A stretch of 64,000 nt of DNA. Source: Engraulis encrasicolus (Eukaryota > Chordata > Actinopteri > Clupeiformes > Engraulidae). Positions 25,760 through 40,957 of the stretch are shown here, in pieces. The stretch is taken from assembly GCF_034702125.1 (NCBI RefSeq), contig NC_085860.1, positions 58,026,680-58,090,679 of the forward strand. Reading direction: 5' to 3'. The position numbers were made by a program, and so were the translations under genes. Position 1 is the first letter of the stretch. Each line of letters opens with the position of its first letter. The notes below the pieces were generated by a model that did not search any database, was not told where the DNA came from, and saw only the letters and a program-made list of their open reading frames with translations.

Positions 25760-26880
25760 CAACTAGGAAAAACCCAGCCATTTATGGAGAAAGGATGGGG
25801 CCAAGATGCCTCAGATTTGGCTGCAAACTGTGAGAACAACACCTCTCTGCTCAACGACCTGAACCATCTTTTTGACCGTTTTGAAGCACAAAATGACACT
25901 CACCCACAGAAAATCCCACCTCTCCCCCATGACCAACCCCTGTACCTGTCCTCTGCCAGGATGAAGAGAACACTAGCCACCATCAACCCACGCAAATTAC
26001 CTGGCCCAGACAACATACCAGGCCGAGTGTTGAAGGACTGTGCAGAAGAGCTGAAGGATGCTTTTACAGACATCTTCAACACCTCTCTGGAGCAAGCGGT
26101 CATCCCATCACTGTTCAAAGCTGCCACCATCGTGCCCGTGCCGAAGAAATCATCACCATCATGCTGCCATGACTACCGTAGAACTCACGTAGCACTCGCG
26201 CCCATAATCATGAAGTGCTTCAAACGGCTAGTCATGTCGCACATCAAAGCCACCCTACCCCCCACCCTGGACCCCTACCAGTTTGCATACCGAGCTTAGC
26301 GATCCACGCAGGATGCAATCTGCTCTGCCCTCCATCCATCCCTCACCCACTTGGACAATAAAGACTAACATGTGAGAATTCTGTTCATTGACTTCAGTTC
26401 AGCATTCAACACCATAATACCACAACAACTCATCAGCAAACTGGACAAGCTAGGATTCAGCACCTCCCTCTGCAACTGGCTGCTGGACTTCCTGTTGCAG
26501 AGACCACCAGCAGTACGCATAGGGAACAACACCTCAAGAACCCTGACCCTGAGCACGGGGGCCCCGCAAGGTTGTGTGCTTAGCCCCCTGCTGTTCACGC
26601 TGCTGACACATGACTGCACAACTACCCACAGCACTAACCATCTAGTGAAGTTTGCGGACGATACAACACTGGTGGGCCTCATCACTAAGGGAGACGAGGC
26701 CCACTACAGAGAAGAAGTAGACCTGCTTGCTAAGTGATGCAAGGACAACAACCTCTTGCTGAATGTCAGCAAAACCAAAGAGATTGTTGTCAACTTTCAA
26801 AGGGGCCAAAAACAACTACTACCACTGACCATCGACTGTGATGCTGTGGAGAGAGTGAGTAGCACACGTTTATTATTTAT
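25760..26880 (+). mobile_element. L2/CR1-type LINE reverse transcriptase fragment (dead)
   Basis: A single reading frame gives the palm and fingers of a non-LTR retrotransposon reverse transcriptase, the enzyme that copies LINE RNA into the genome. Visible parts in order: NDLNHLFDRFEAQN, a GPDNIPGRVLKDC region, DYRRT...IIMKCF, motif [12 protein letters not shown] (Asp at 26390), motif [16 protein letters not shown], and motif C FADD (about 26651-26662). The thumb begins NNLLLNVSKTKE. The frame is broken by stops TAG 26297, TAA 26366 and TGA 26735, with no frameshift between them. The endonuclease domain and 3' end are missing, and similarity fades after about 26880. The style fits teleost L2 (Maui-like), with CR1/Rex1 the alternatives. 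Confidence 0.93.
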
Positions 26881-27128
26881 TAATATTCACGAAAAGATCA
26901 CATTTTACGGTAGGCAGCACAGTTTCAATGAGCAGCATAGTTGCAAAACCTACTCTGACCACCATCCTACTCAGTGCACCTTACAAATTACAGCCAGGTT
27001 CAACCCACAGTTCAATGAAACAAACTGATGGGTTTTTTTTTTCAAGAGTGGTTGATTTTATCATATCTATTGGATTTAATTGATTGCTTGAGAACACAAA
27101 CAGAGTGTTCACTATGAGATAAATTGCT

Positions 27129-27143
27129 CACTCTCTCACTCTC

Positions 27144-27198
<55 letters not shown>
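27129..27198. repeat. (CT)n array
   Basis: CT repeat with three interruptions near its left end. Confidence 0.96.
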
Positions 27199-27201
<3 letters not shown>

Positions 27202-27920
27202 GGTCTTTTAAGGTGAAGAATGCTCAATAACTCTGTATCTGTGTTTGGTCTCATCCATTTAAATGCACTAAGTATAAGTCTGTGGAGTGTGTTGTGGGTC
27301 AAAGGGAGACTAGAGGTCCATTAGAGACATTAGAGGCACTGTATTGATGTATTACATCTTATTTCTCAGACTGATTAGAGACACTGAATGGCTGCTCATT
27401 TCTCAGAGTGTGTCCAAACATCAGCTGATGAAACCCACAGTGAATGAGTGCAATGGGATCTCAGGGCAGCATTCCCATTGCATGACTATAGTGTGGGAGT
27501 TTCTTTTATTAGTTCAGTTACACAGACGCTGTTTATTTGCAAATTTCTATATTTCTGAGAGTTGCAAAATGTTTCTTATTAATTTATGTATGTATTTATG
27601 AGTGTTTGTGTGGCATCCCACACTCTAGAAATGAATATTAGGAAAGTCAACATGAGAAGGGATGAGAGGCTATCTATCAAAATACAGAAATATGCGAGTA
27701 ATGTGACACATTTCCATCACTCCCACTGCCTTTGCACCTCTTACTCGTTAATTGCTAAACATTCTGAGGGGGGTTGAAGTCTTCTATGACTCAATTGGAA
27801 GTTGCTATTAAAATGGCAGAGCCGGCCAGAGGTTGCAGAAGACACTGGTCTCACTCTCAACAACAACAAACGAGCCGAAAGTGCCAGACCGCATCTTCCC
27901 CAATTCCAATTCGTCACATA
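27199..27920. other. Intergenic, no gene recognised
   Basis: AT-rich sequence. No coding exon or bounded repeat is seen. Confidence 0.5.
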
Positions 27921-27929
27921 GGGTATAGG

Positions 27930-28093
27930 TAGCCTGGTCCTGATCATCCTATAATACTACCATTTCATTCCATATTCATGGTCTGGAGGTTGTTTGATCT
28001 GACGCTTTTGCAGGAATCGGGAAGGACATTTTCGGAAAAATCAGGATAAGTTGTTGAACAAACATGAAGTACGTAGGATGGTGCGTGAGGCTA
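27930..28093. mobile_element. TAGCC-ended DNA element (164 bp), copy A
   Basis: The element begins TAGCCTGGTCC and ends GAGGCTA. It is preceded at 27921-27929 and followed at 28094-28102 by the identical 9-mer GGGTATAGG. The interior differs from copies B and C. Only the termini and the 9-bp duplication link them. Confidence 0.75.
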
Positions 28094-28102
28094 GGGTATA
28101 GG

Positions 28103-28191
28103 TAGCCTGATTATCATCGACGTTCAAATCTCTTTGAGTAGTAGTTGCAACGCTGAAAGTGTTGCGTCACTAGGAGGGTACAGCCTGGCTA
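28103..28191. mobile_element. TAGCC-ended DNA element (89 bp), copy B, internally deleted
   Basis: The element begins TAGCCTGATTATCATCGACG and ends CCTGGCTA. It is flanked by GGGTATAGG at 28094-28102 and 28192-28200. Read on the minus strand it matches both ends of the 230-bp copy C and the 59-kb copy but lacks their middle, roughly 130 bases. Confidence 0.85.
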
Positions 28192-28200
28192 GGGTATAGG

Positions 28201-28640
28201 TGCCTTGGAGAACTTTTAGTTTCCTTAGAGAACTTTCCCCACAGTGCCAAACTGAATTTTTAGGGGCATTTTGATTTTTACAATGCATTCCATGCCCTCA
28301 TTGCAACATTGTGCGAGGGCTTTTGTGTTGCATGTGAAGCCCTTTAAGCTGATGCAACTGACCCACCTGCCTGATGCCCCCGGGCTATGGCCAAAGACCG
28401 CCACTCCATGCCTGCTTAATTATTAGATATGTGTCAGTCTTGTCTCGTTGCCAGTGAGATGGTTTGTACTACTATGTATATATCTGCAGGGCTATCTGTC
28501 TGAAAAGCTGTTGCGACACTCAACAGATTGGCATTTTTTAAACGTTCCGACAAAAACTATTACATGTTTGCTATTTCTTTATGAATACTTAAAGTTAAAA
28601 TGCCCCTTAAACAAAACAGAAACTGTTTTGTGTTCAAGCA
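28201..28640. other. Intergenic, no gene recognised
   Basis: No gene or bounded repeat is supported. Confidence 0.5.
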
Positions 28641-28816
<176 letters not shown>

Positions 28817-29106
28817 CAAGGCCTATACAAAGACAGAAACTAACAAAAATGACAAGGTTTCATGCCCGTCTGCTCTGTCCAGAGAAAATGATGGCTGGCT
28901 GCAATGTTGACTGGCAGGGGTGGACTGAACAGCATGCCTTGCTTGATTGATTGACGCTTTTTTCATTGCTGAGGTGCCCGCCCTCTTGCCAGCGCATAGA
29001 CGTGACAAAAGCAGCCACCCTACTAAGTCGTGGTTCCCCTCACTGCTGGCTACCACCACCAGGGAAGTTTAGGGGGTTGGGCAAAGAGGTCACTTTCAAT
29101 TATTAT

Positions 29107-30180
29107 TAGTATGCTTGCAGCAAGCATACTATTGTTATTCCCCCGTTTCCCGTTTCTTTTTATTCTTAATTTTCATCTTCCGTCTACGAACCATTCGTTT
29201 TGAAGAACCGCTCAAGATAGAAAATCCGTTCAAAGACCGAAACGTTCGGCTCAGTGAGACGATGTGGATTTGTATTTTTCACAGGGGTACCTCAAACTCT
29301 GTAGCGCCACCAGCAGGTCAAAGTTGCAAGTACATTACATGCTGTAACTTTTGAACCGTTGGTCGGAATTTCAAAAACTTGGTATCCCTGGAATCCTTGG
29401 ACCAAGCCGAATCCAATGACGTCATTTTCCGCCTGAAAAGTTTTTCCGCCATTTTGAATTTTGTGAAAATCAATAAAAATGACGCCCCGCCCACAATTTT
29501 ACTCTTCAAACAGGAGCCAATCAAATTTGGTGGCGAAGACGCCAAACAGGAAGTGAGCTCATATCTCGGCAACGGCTACTTGTATCGGAACCCAATTTTT
29601 TATACGTAATCAGCACTATCTCCAGAGGACATGTAACGATTTTCTTGCAAATGCGCCACTAGGGGGAGCTACAATAAGCAAAAATGTGTTTTTGCCAATA
29701 TTTGCCCGTATTGACCTCAATTAATCAAACGATTGGTATCGCTGAAATCCTTGGGTCAAGCCGAATCCAACGCATACTATGTCATATTTACAATCATGAA
29801 TTTCCCGCCATTTTGACATATTCAAAAATCAATAAAATGAATCTCCGCCCACATTTTTTGTCTGCTCGTCCTACAATTTTTATTACACCACCATTTGACT
29901 ATTCTGCACCTATGCTGAAATTTACAGAGCAATAGCTGAAAGCATCGGCGCACAGCAGCCAATCAAATTTGACAACAAAGACAAACGCACCGTCCAAACA
30001 GGAAGTTAGCTCATATCTCAGCAACGCCTTGACAGATCTTAACGAAATTTCTCACATATGATCTCCAGTAGACCCAAAGGGTACCTACTGAATTCGGTGC
30101 AATACGGCCACTGGGGGGCGCTACAGTTAGTGAAAATGTGTTTTTGCCAATATGATACATACCAAACAGGAAGTTATCTC
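29107..30180. repeat. Unclassified dispersed repeat with ~450-bp internal duplication
   Basis: The repeat opens with the near-perfect palindrome AGTATGCTTGCAGCAAGCAT at 29109. Inside, 'aacaggaagtnagctcatat' recurs near 29545 and 29998. 'caagccgaatccaa' recurs near 29403 and 29758. 'aatgtgtttttgccaatat' recurs near 29683 and 30135. The pattern is a tandem pair of diverged units. It is a familiar fish repeat, but I cannot name its class. Confidence 0.7.
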
Positions 30181-30205
30181 ATGTACAGATGGTTAAGTGT
30201 ATGAT

Positions 30206-30300
30206 GTGTATGTGTGAAGGGCAGCATATGCATGAAGGGCAATTCATGCATGAAAGGCAAGGCATGCATGAAGGGCAACAAATGCAAGACGGGCAAGCAT
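30206..30300. repeat. 18-bp minisatellite, about five units
   Basis: Units resembling ATGCATGAAGGGCAACAA repeat with few changes. Being a multiple of three and stop-free, the array gives a spurious M-K-G-x-x-C peptide frame. Confidence 0.88.
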
Positions 30301-30334
30301 ACTCCAGCATTTTCTGTGAGGAAATGCAATCTAG

Positions 30335-30567
30335 TTATTATTATTATTATATTGCACTTAGCTGACGCTTTCATTTATTCAAAGCAACTTACAACTATTA
30401 TTTTTCAGGGTATTGGTTACAGTCCCTGGAGCAATGTGGGGTTAGGTGACTTGCTCAAGGGCACTTCAGCCATGGATGGAGATGTAGGGAGAGGTCAGGG
30501 GGGATTCGAACCGGCAACCCCTAGATTGAAAGACCAACTCTCTAACCACTAGGCCACGGCTGGCCCA
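30335..30567 (-). mobile_element. tRNA-derived SINE (minus strand)
   Basis: On the minus strand the head starts TGGGCCAGCCGTGGCCTAG. It has an A box (TGGCCTAGTGGTTA) and a B box (GGTTCGAATCCC, complement at 30501-30512). The distal module complements 'ttagctgacgctttcatt' and 'aaagcaacttacaa', a widespread fish SINE 3' domain. The tail is an (ATA)n simple repeat at 30335-30352. Confident as a SINE. The exact family name is not assigned. Confidence 0.9.
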
Positions 30568-30720
30568 CAATGGCTGCCCCCAATTATTGGCCTCGGCCCA
30601 GGGAGGGGGATGTGGGGCAGAGGTGGGTCCCATTACATTCTATTCATTTAGTGGTGGAGCCTTTCAGCCTTTTGTCATTGGCCCAGTGTCACCACTACCA
30701 CTGCCTAATACCAAAGACAT
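30568..30720 (+). mobile_element. Fragment of the 'gggcccag' repeat family
   Basis: 'cattacattctattcatt' and 'gcctttcagccttttgtc' resemble the block at 15018-15065. It abuts the SINE directly. Ends are not defined. Confidence 0.4.
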
Positions 30721-32473
<1,753 letters not shown>

Positions 32474-32609
32474 CTACAATACTTACTATTTTTCCTGCTG
32501 TCTACAGAGATACCACTGGTAGGCTTGTTGTTTTTTTGCTATTAAAATTCATGAAGGAAAAAAAAAGCTCACTGAAAAAAAACTGACCCTGTACAAGGGG
32601 GCAGCCCAA

Positions 32610-32725
32610 CAGATGCTCTAGACTGGGGAAGATGGGGAAGAGCGTTGGACTGTAAACCACATGCGGTCCGGTAATTGAAATGGCAACCCTCAGACTACAA
32701 GCCCAAGACCCCATGCCACCCGTCA
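32610..32725 (-). mobile_element. Possible degraded SINE head
   Basis: On the minus strand 'gtcttgggcttgtagtctga' followed by 'gggttgccatttcaattacc' looks like a decayed tRNA-derived SINE head, with a mutated B box. Weak support. Confidence 0.3.
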
Positions 32726-32727
32726 CA

Positions 32728-32955
32728 TTATCAGTATTACTGATTAACTTGGCAGTGACATACAGTATTACTGATGGTGCACATTACCCTACAACATTAA
32801 CTTGACAATGGCCACTGTTACTGATAGCACACACTACGTAGTGCTACTACAGCAGTAGTAGATTACCCTTGGCAGTGTTTGGTAGTATTACTGATAGCTC
32901 ATGCTACATAGTAGTAGATTAAGTTGGCAGTGACCAGCATTACCCTGCTGATGGC
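32728..32955. repeat. Diverged minisatellite (about 55-85-bp units)
   Basis: TTGGCAGTG-like words recur near 32749, 32803 (TTGACAATG), 32869 and 32925. Each is followed by TATTACTGATRG-like sequence and several by CTACnTAGT. About four unequal units. Confidence 0.65.
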
Positions 32956-33116
32956 ATAAGAAGCAGCACTGATGAACTGGGCACGCTCGGCCACTGTGTT
33001 TTTCAGCACCATGGACAGCGGTCGTTTGTCTCCTAGCGTATTCCCTTCCCGCTCCACCCATTTCTCTCAGTGAGCGAGTGAGAGCTCACACTGAATATTG
33101 TCATTAGCATTACGCA

Positions 33117-33255
<139 letters not shown>

Positions 33256-33513
33256 ACATGAAAACGCACAGGCACCCACACATGCACACTCACAAGCTAT
33301 GCACGTGTGCGCTCGCACACACCCACAGAGAGAGATGGAGGTTATTTTTTCCATGTACTGGATATACTGTAGATGACAGGAACTTTTGCAAGCCTTGGCA
33401 TCCATTACCTTTGATTTCACAGCGCAGCTTGGTAATCACTACAATGACTAAACCGGAAAAGTGAATCAGAGCTCTGCAAAAATATATCATGCATTAAATG
33501 TTGTAAAATCACA

Positions 33514-33534
33514 TCACACACATACGCACACACG

Positions 33535-33626
<92 letters not shown>
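33514..33626. repeat. (CA)n array with (CG)n head
   Basis: ACACGCGCGCGCGC passes into about 85 bases of CA. Confidence 0.97.
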
Positions 33627-33627
<1 letters not shown>

Positions 33628-33942
33628 CCTTTTATCTAGTTTCCAACTGAGCGCCGGTTCATCTTGTCATCCGAATTTCAGCTACTGAGGAAGTTTTCTA
33701 ATCTTCTGCGCCACTTTGCTCCATCTTGATTTCCCCTTTAAAAGATTTCCTCCACAGGTGTTCAAAGGAACAGCGTGTGCTGACATGCTATACAGCTGTA
33801 TTATGCCATTTCTCTGGTAATGTATGTTGTTGCTACAGCATGTACATAATCTGAGAGATGGGTTTAACACTTTTTCTCTGCTTTTTTCCAGAGTTAACAC
33901 CACAGGATGTGTGGAAACTTAAGTAGACCACATCAAATACAG

Positions 33943-34130
33943 CAGAGAGGAGAGGAGAGGAGAGGAGAGGAGAGGAGAGGTGAAGAGAGGAGAGGAGAGG
34001 AGAGGAGAGGAGAGGAGAGGAGAGGAGAGGAGAGGAGAGGTGAGGAGGGGAGGGAAGTGGAGAGGAGAGGAGAGGAGAGGAGAGGTGAGGAGAGGAGAGG
34101 AGAGGAGAGGAGAGGAGAGGAGAGGAGACG
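33943..34130. repeat. (AGAGG)n pentanucleotide array
   Basis: About 37 AGAGG units with scattered GGTGA variants, purine-only on the + strand. Its E-R-R-G reading frames are not genes. Confidence 0.97.
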
Positions 34131-35192
<1,062 letters not shown>

Positions 35193-35431
35193 AAGCTCGC
35201 TCGCACAGTCACAAGCACACACACACCAGAGAGGTTCTCTAGCACCTGATCTTTTCTGATCTCGCTTAATGTATTCAGCTCACCTGTGATACGTCTAAAG
35301 ATGGAGATTGAACATCAAAACCTCTGAGATGAGGGGGTGCAGAGAAGTTATATTTGGTTTCACTCTCCTTGATGATTCAGCTTACCCTTTTCTCCCTTTT
35401 CCTGCTCGTACATTCACAAGAAGCCTATGTG

Positions 35432-35557
<126 letters not shown>

Positions 35558-35607
35558 CCAACAAACAGCATACGTCATCTGTGACTTTTCAGCCCTGTTA
35601 TCGCTAA

Positions 35608-35885
35608 AGGTCCATAAGCTATTCATGCAGGTGAATGTAAACCACATTACCCTCACAATACCCACAATATTTCCCTTCCCTTATCGATGTCTCTATCAAT
35701 CGACCCCTTTCTCTCCCTCTCTGCACCTCCTCACTCTATCGACCTCTTTATCAGGGTTTCTTTTTTACATGCATGTCTCTTGTTTCCTGTTTGTCTTTCT
35801 AAGGGTTCATATGCTATGCAAGTGAATATAAACTACCATATCTGTTTCTCTTCCCTTATCAATGTGGCTCCCTCTGTCCTCCTTT
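35608..35885. repeat. Diverged direct duplication (~195-bp spacing)
   Basis: 'cataagctattcatgcagg' with 'tgaatgtaaac' and 'cttcccttatcgatg' (35610-35690) recurs as 'catatgctatgcaag' with 'tgaatataaac' and 'cttcccttatcaatg' (35807-35864). Confidence 0.65.
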
Positions 35886-35999
35886 TTGTTTTGACTCCAT
35901 AGTACATGCCAATGAGAATGGCCATAGGAACTGCCTGGCCTATTGGTGAGTTGAGTCAGATACCTGAAAGAAACGACATACACCACACACAACCCATGC

Positions 36000-36080
36000 A
36001 CACACAAACACACACACACACACGTGCATGCACGAACGCACACAGGCACACAGGCACGCACGCACGCACACACACACACT
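36000..36080. repeat. Imperfect (CA)n
   Basis: CA runs interrupted by CG, TG and GG dinucleotides. Confidence 0.85.
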
Positions 36081-36490
36081 ATTAACACACACGTCCACAG
36101 TCTACTGTATACGGTCTACTCTTTGTTTCTTTCTCTTGCTTTATCAGAGTAATTGACAGCCTCCCACGCTTAATCAACCCTGTCAGAGTCAGACTAATGC
36201 ATCTTTTGACTGTGATATCAAAACAATCACCCATGAAGGCCACTGAAAGGGGGAAAAGCTTGAAAGGGCAGAGAAGTAGTGCGAGGATGATGGGGAGGAC
36301 GGCTGACTGAAAGAAACCAAATATTCCACTAATTGAAGACATATACCATCAATCTGACACTCATGCAATATTACAGTAAGAATACAGACGTAAATGCAGT
36401 ATGAATAGAGAGATAGAAAGTGTACCCTGTGTTCGCTTTGTGTAATGCAGAAAATTGTTGTCGTGCCCCAAAAGCTCACTTGAGTTGAAC

Positions 36491-36505
36491 ATAGATAGAT
36501 AGATC

Positions 36506-36599
<94 letters not shown>
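36491..36599. repeat. (GATA)n tetranucleotide array
   Basis: About 27 GATA units with a single GATC unit near the left end. Confidence 0.98.
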
Positions 36600-36725
36600 A
36601 ATAATAAAACCCCTACAGATACCACACACACACACACACACACACAAACAGGAAAATAGTATGCCTGTGCATTTGTGCATTCATGTGTGTGTTCATTCTC
36701 CCAACCAATTACATGCAAAATGTAG

Positions 36726-36868
<143 letters not shown>

Positions 36869-36967
36869 TACTTTGTCTGGGCATGTTTGCTTGTGTGTGT
36901 GAGAAAGAAAGAAAGGGAGTGTGAGACAGAGATGCGTATGTACTTTACAGAACAAAACATGTCTCTG

Positions 36968-36969
<2 letters not shown>

Positions 36970-37054
<85 letters not shown>
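36970..37054. repeat. (GT)n array, 85 bp
   Basis: Uninterrupted GT repeat, complementary to the preceding CA array. Confidence 0.98.
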
Positions 37055-37055
<1 letters not shown>

Positions 37056-37134
37056 GCACGCTTTACATGAACACATACAGTATACATGTGCATGGGTGTG
37101 CTTGTGCATGTTTGTACAAGTGTTTTCTATCCTG

Positions 37135-37480
37135 CTTGTTTCTCTCAGAACTCCCACTCTTTTTCTTCCCTCTCGTCTGCTACCCTTCCATCTCCTCTTC
37201 TCTCCTCCTTCCCTCTCCTCTCCTTTACCCCCCCCCATCTTTCTCTGAACTCTCAATCTACTTGCATGCTCTCCTCCTTCCCTCTGCTCCTCACTGCCTC
37301 TATTCCTCTCCTTCCATCCATCTCGCTTTCTCAGAACTCTCCTTTCCCCTCTTAGTGCACCATCTCTCTCAGAATTCTCACTCTCATCTCTCTTCAAGCT
37401 CCTCTCATCTCCCCTATTCTCCTCCCCTCTCCTCTCCACTCCAACACTCAACCATCCTCCCCCGTCCTCTCCTTATCCTC
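37135..37480. repeat. Polypyrimidine tract with recurring TCTCAGAACTC word
   Basis: About 345 bases dominated by C and T. TCTCAGAACTCYC-like words recur near 37143, 37240, 37330 and 37369, indicating an old minisatellite. Confidence 0.75.
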
Positions 37481-37689
37481 TCTGAGTACTCCGTGGTACT
37501 ATGTAAGTGGCAGTATCTATTAGTGTGAGGGTGCGGGGGAAGCTGTCACCTATCCCCCCCAACCCCAACCTCTCCTCTCTTCCCCTCTCACCCAGGCCAC
37601 TAATTATAAGCCCTATTATGGTCCCCTGTCACAGGATGAGATGGCTCAGGCCAGAACCTGCCGTCACACAAACGCACGCACACCACATG

Positions 37690-38144
<455 letters not shown>

Positions 38145-38260
38145 GATGAGATGATTTTGGCCTCAACCTCCTGGTGCGTAAAAAGGTTGTGTGGCAGCGG
38201 GGGATTGTAGATGAACCAAGATGAAAGAATCAGCAGAGGAAGCTCGTCAGGCAGTATTGT

Positions 38261-38360
<100 letters not shown>

Positions 38361-38476
38361 CCTGACAAAAATATCACTTGTAGGGTGGTCTATGCAGACA
38401 GACTAACGCAAGTATAAAGTTATGGAAGATAGACATGGCAATGAAAGATAGACATAGGAGAGGCAGATAGGGTAAA

Positions 38477-38491
38477 GAGAGAGAGCGAGAG

Positions 38492-38567
<76 letters not shown>
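38477..38567. repeat. (GA)n array, 91 bp
   Basis: GA repeat with two GC interruptions at its left. Confidence 0.98.
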
Positions 38568-38569
<2 letters not shown>

Positions 38570-38724
38570 ACCAACCCATCTAGCAGCCACCTTAAATGAT
38601 AGGGGCCTGGTTTAGACCAATCAGGCCCTGCACACACACGCACACGCACACACACACAGGCCCAGTGTGCTCTCTCTCACACACATACACAGATCAGAGT
38701 GAGACTCGCCTCTGTGCTCACTGA

Positions 38725-40310
38725 TTCTTGAGAAAGTGGCTAAAACAGGTTGTAATCTTGAAAGAAAAAAACGAAGTGAATTACAAAATAATATGGTATA
38801 TCCTCGTAGACAAAGGTCTTGGCTTTTCAGAAATGCACAAGGCCAATCTCCCCATTTTGATTTTTTTTCAGAAATCAGGTTTTTCTCCGATCATACCTTG
38901 TTTTTTGTCAACACCGTCAGACACAATTAAAAGCAATAAAAATTGTATTGATTTGGTTGCATATGTATCTGGAGTTTTTAAGTGATTGTGTGTGTTTTTT
39001 GGTTCACACATACGCCTTTAAATGTTGAAAATTCACTTTCATTCTATTTTAATACTGATTCATGTGTTCTATTTTAAAAATATGTGCTGTCAGACAATGC
39101 TTAGTTAATGCCTAAATAGATCAAACAATTTTTTGTAATTTCACAAATATTCCTGTAGGCTTGAATTTGCTATTACTTTGATAATTCAACAACTCCAAAG
39201 GAAAATTTTGTAAGGATATTCATTCAAAATGTCCAAAACTCCTTCTTACGGTGGTGACTTAAGAACTGACGGTGGTGACAGTAATCTGAAGGTGGTGAAA
39301 GTGACCTAATTATTACCTACATTTAGCAAAATAAATAGTCCTCTCAAGTCAATGACATCTAGCATAAACACTTTATTTTTGTGTGCGCACAGTATGTTTG
39401 TGCATGTGTTTTTTCTTCATTTGTTAGATACTCTTGGAAGTAGGCCTAGATTATTGAAAATGCGGCATAAACAGGTTTTAAGTTGTTCAAATCCAAAATA
39501 TAGAGGTGTATTATCATAGATGAAGGTCTTGGCTGTGCAGTGAATGTATTGGCCAAGCTCCCCATGTTTTACATTTTTCATAAAATGGGCTCTTTCTTGG
39601 TTTTGTCACCAGCGTCAGACAGAATTAGAAGTACAAAAAATATGCTTACTGTATTTAAGTGAATTACTTTTACAATTCAACATAATTGTATATACTTATT
39701 GGAAGCATATTCTTAAAACTTGTCAAAAACATGTAAAACACATGCTTTTTTGTGAAAATCAGATGTCACCACCGTCAGGTTTTGTGACAAAAAACCCTCC
39801 AAATGCACCTCAGTGGAGGCTGGAGTATAAGTTTGGGTCACAATTATTACTAAAATGTCTGGTAATGTTTCATTAACCAGCACAATTTAGTAAAATATGG
39901 AACAAGATGATGAGCGGAACAAAATCTGACGGTGGTGACATCTGACGGTGTGAGACAAAAAAACACTCTTTTACATATTATGCATTCTTTGCTCACATTA
40001 GCCACTTCGTTTTCGCTCTGTTTCTTAGGGGCTTCATGCCGCTTCTGAAAAAGTATATATAATTAACATTAATGTAACATAATACTATTAAAACCCCCGA
40101 GGGTGTTGACAGTTTATGGTTAGGACAGTACCAGTGTCCAAACAAATTAACAAATTGAGGAGAAATTAGTAAACTTACAGGAGCTTCAGTGATGGTGAAG
40201 TATTCAGTAGAGCTAAAGGTTTGAAAAGGGGTCCTAAGTAATGTCAATGACCTTGTGCATACCTGATTTTATTGTCTTTTTTTAAAAATCTGACGGTGGT
40301 GACTAATATG
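38725..40310. repeat. Motif-repeating AT-rich element, word TGACGGTGGTGAC
   Basis: The word or its complement occurs about nine times, some with one or two changes: 38907(-), 39246, 39266, 39286, 39605(-), 39765(-), 39925, 39941 and 40290. A diverged internal duplication is also visible. 'gaaaatgcggcataaacagg' at 39457 repeats 'gaaagtggctaaaacagg' at 38731. 'caaggccaatctccccat' at 38838 repeats 'ttggccaagctccccat' at 39549. There is no coding frame of note. Ends are not resolved. Confidence 0.75.
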
Positions 40311-40787
40311 CTGGACACACTTTGAGCAATCAGAAAATAGTAGTAAATATTGCTTTACACGCACTATGTGCATATCTGCAGAACCACTTCAATATGGACT
40401 TTCACATCATGGTGATATTATTCAATAATATCAGTGATTTTTACATTTTAAGTCAACTGAAATGATGATGTCTGTCCTTGGGACAGCTGTTTTTACAGGG
40501 TGTGGACAGGTTTATAGCCATGAAAAGTAATAAAATTACACTTAAATATTTCAAACGACTGTACATTTGTGTAACAGACCCCTGTGTCTTTACCTGGATT
40601 AATTTTGTTCATGAAAATGTAGTTTATTTTCAACAGAATTGGCAGTTTATTGCTGAGACATGTTTTAGCCGTTTTCTCAAGAATCAGTGTGCTGCATGCT
40701 TTGGACATGCTTCACACATGGTGAAGTCCAGATGAATGACACGAGGACAATCTCTTTTCTTAAACTCTTGATGTGTGGCATCACTAT
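40311..40787. other. Intergenic, no gene recognised
   Basis: AT-rich sequence between two mobile elements. No feature is supported. Confidence 0.5.
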
Positions 40788-40957
40788 GGGTATTTTTCAA
40801 AACCTAGTCTGCACACTTCCAAGTGTGCTCAGCCTAATTAGTCACGCACAGTGAATGGATACTCTTTGGTGAACTCTATGGAGTATCCAATCACTGGGCA
40901 TGACTAATTAGACTGAGCACACTTGGAAGTGTGCAGACTAGGTTTTGAGAAATACCC
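40788..40957. mobile_element. Hairpin MITE (170 bp)
   Basis: GGGTATTTTTCAAAACCTAG pairs with its complement at the far end, with one mismatch. The whole element folds into a stem of about 75 bp around a short loop near 40868. The CTGCACACTTCCAAGTGTGC segment is itself palindromic. There is no clear target duplication. The GGGT ends would suit a Harbinger-type MITE. Confidence 0.88.

Noticed and set aside
36491..36599. CRISPR-like regular repetition in GATA, GATG and 18-bp arrays
   Set aside because: The repeats are contiguous with no spacers, and the genome is animal, not prokaryotic.
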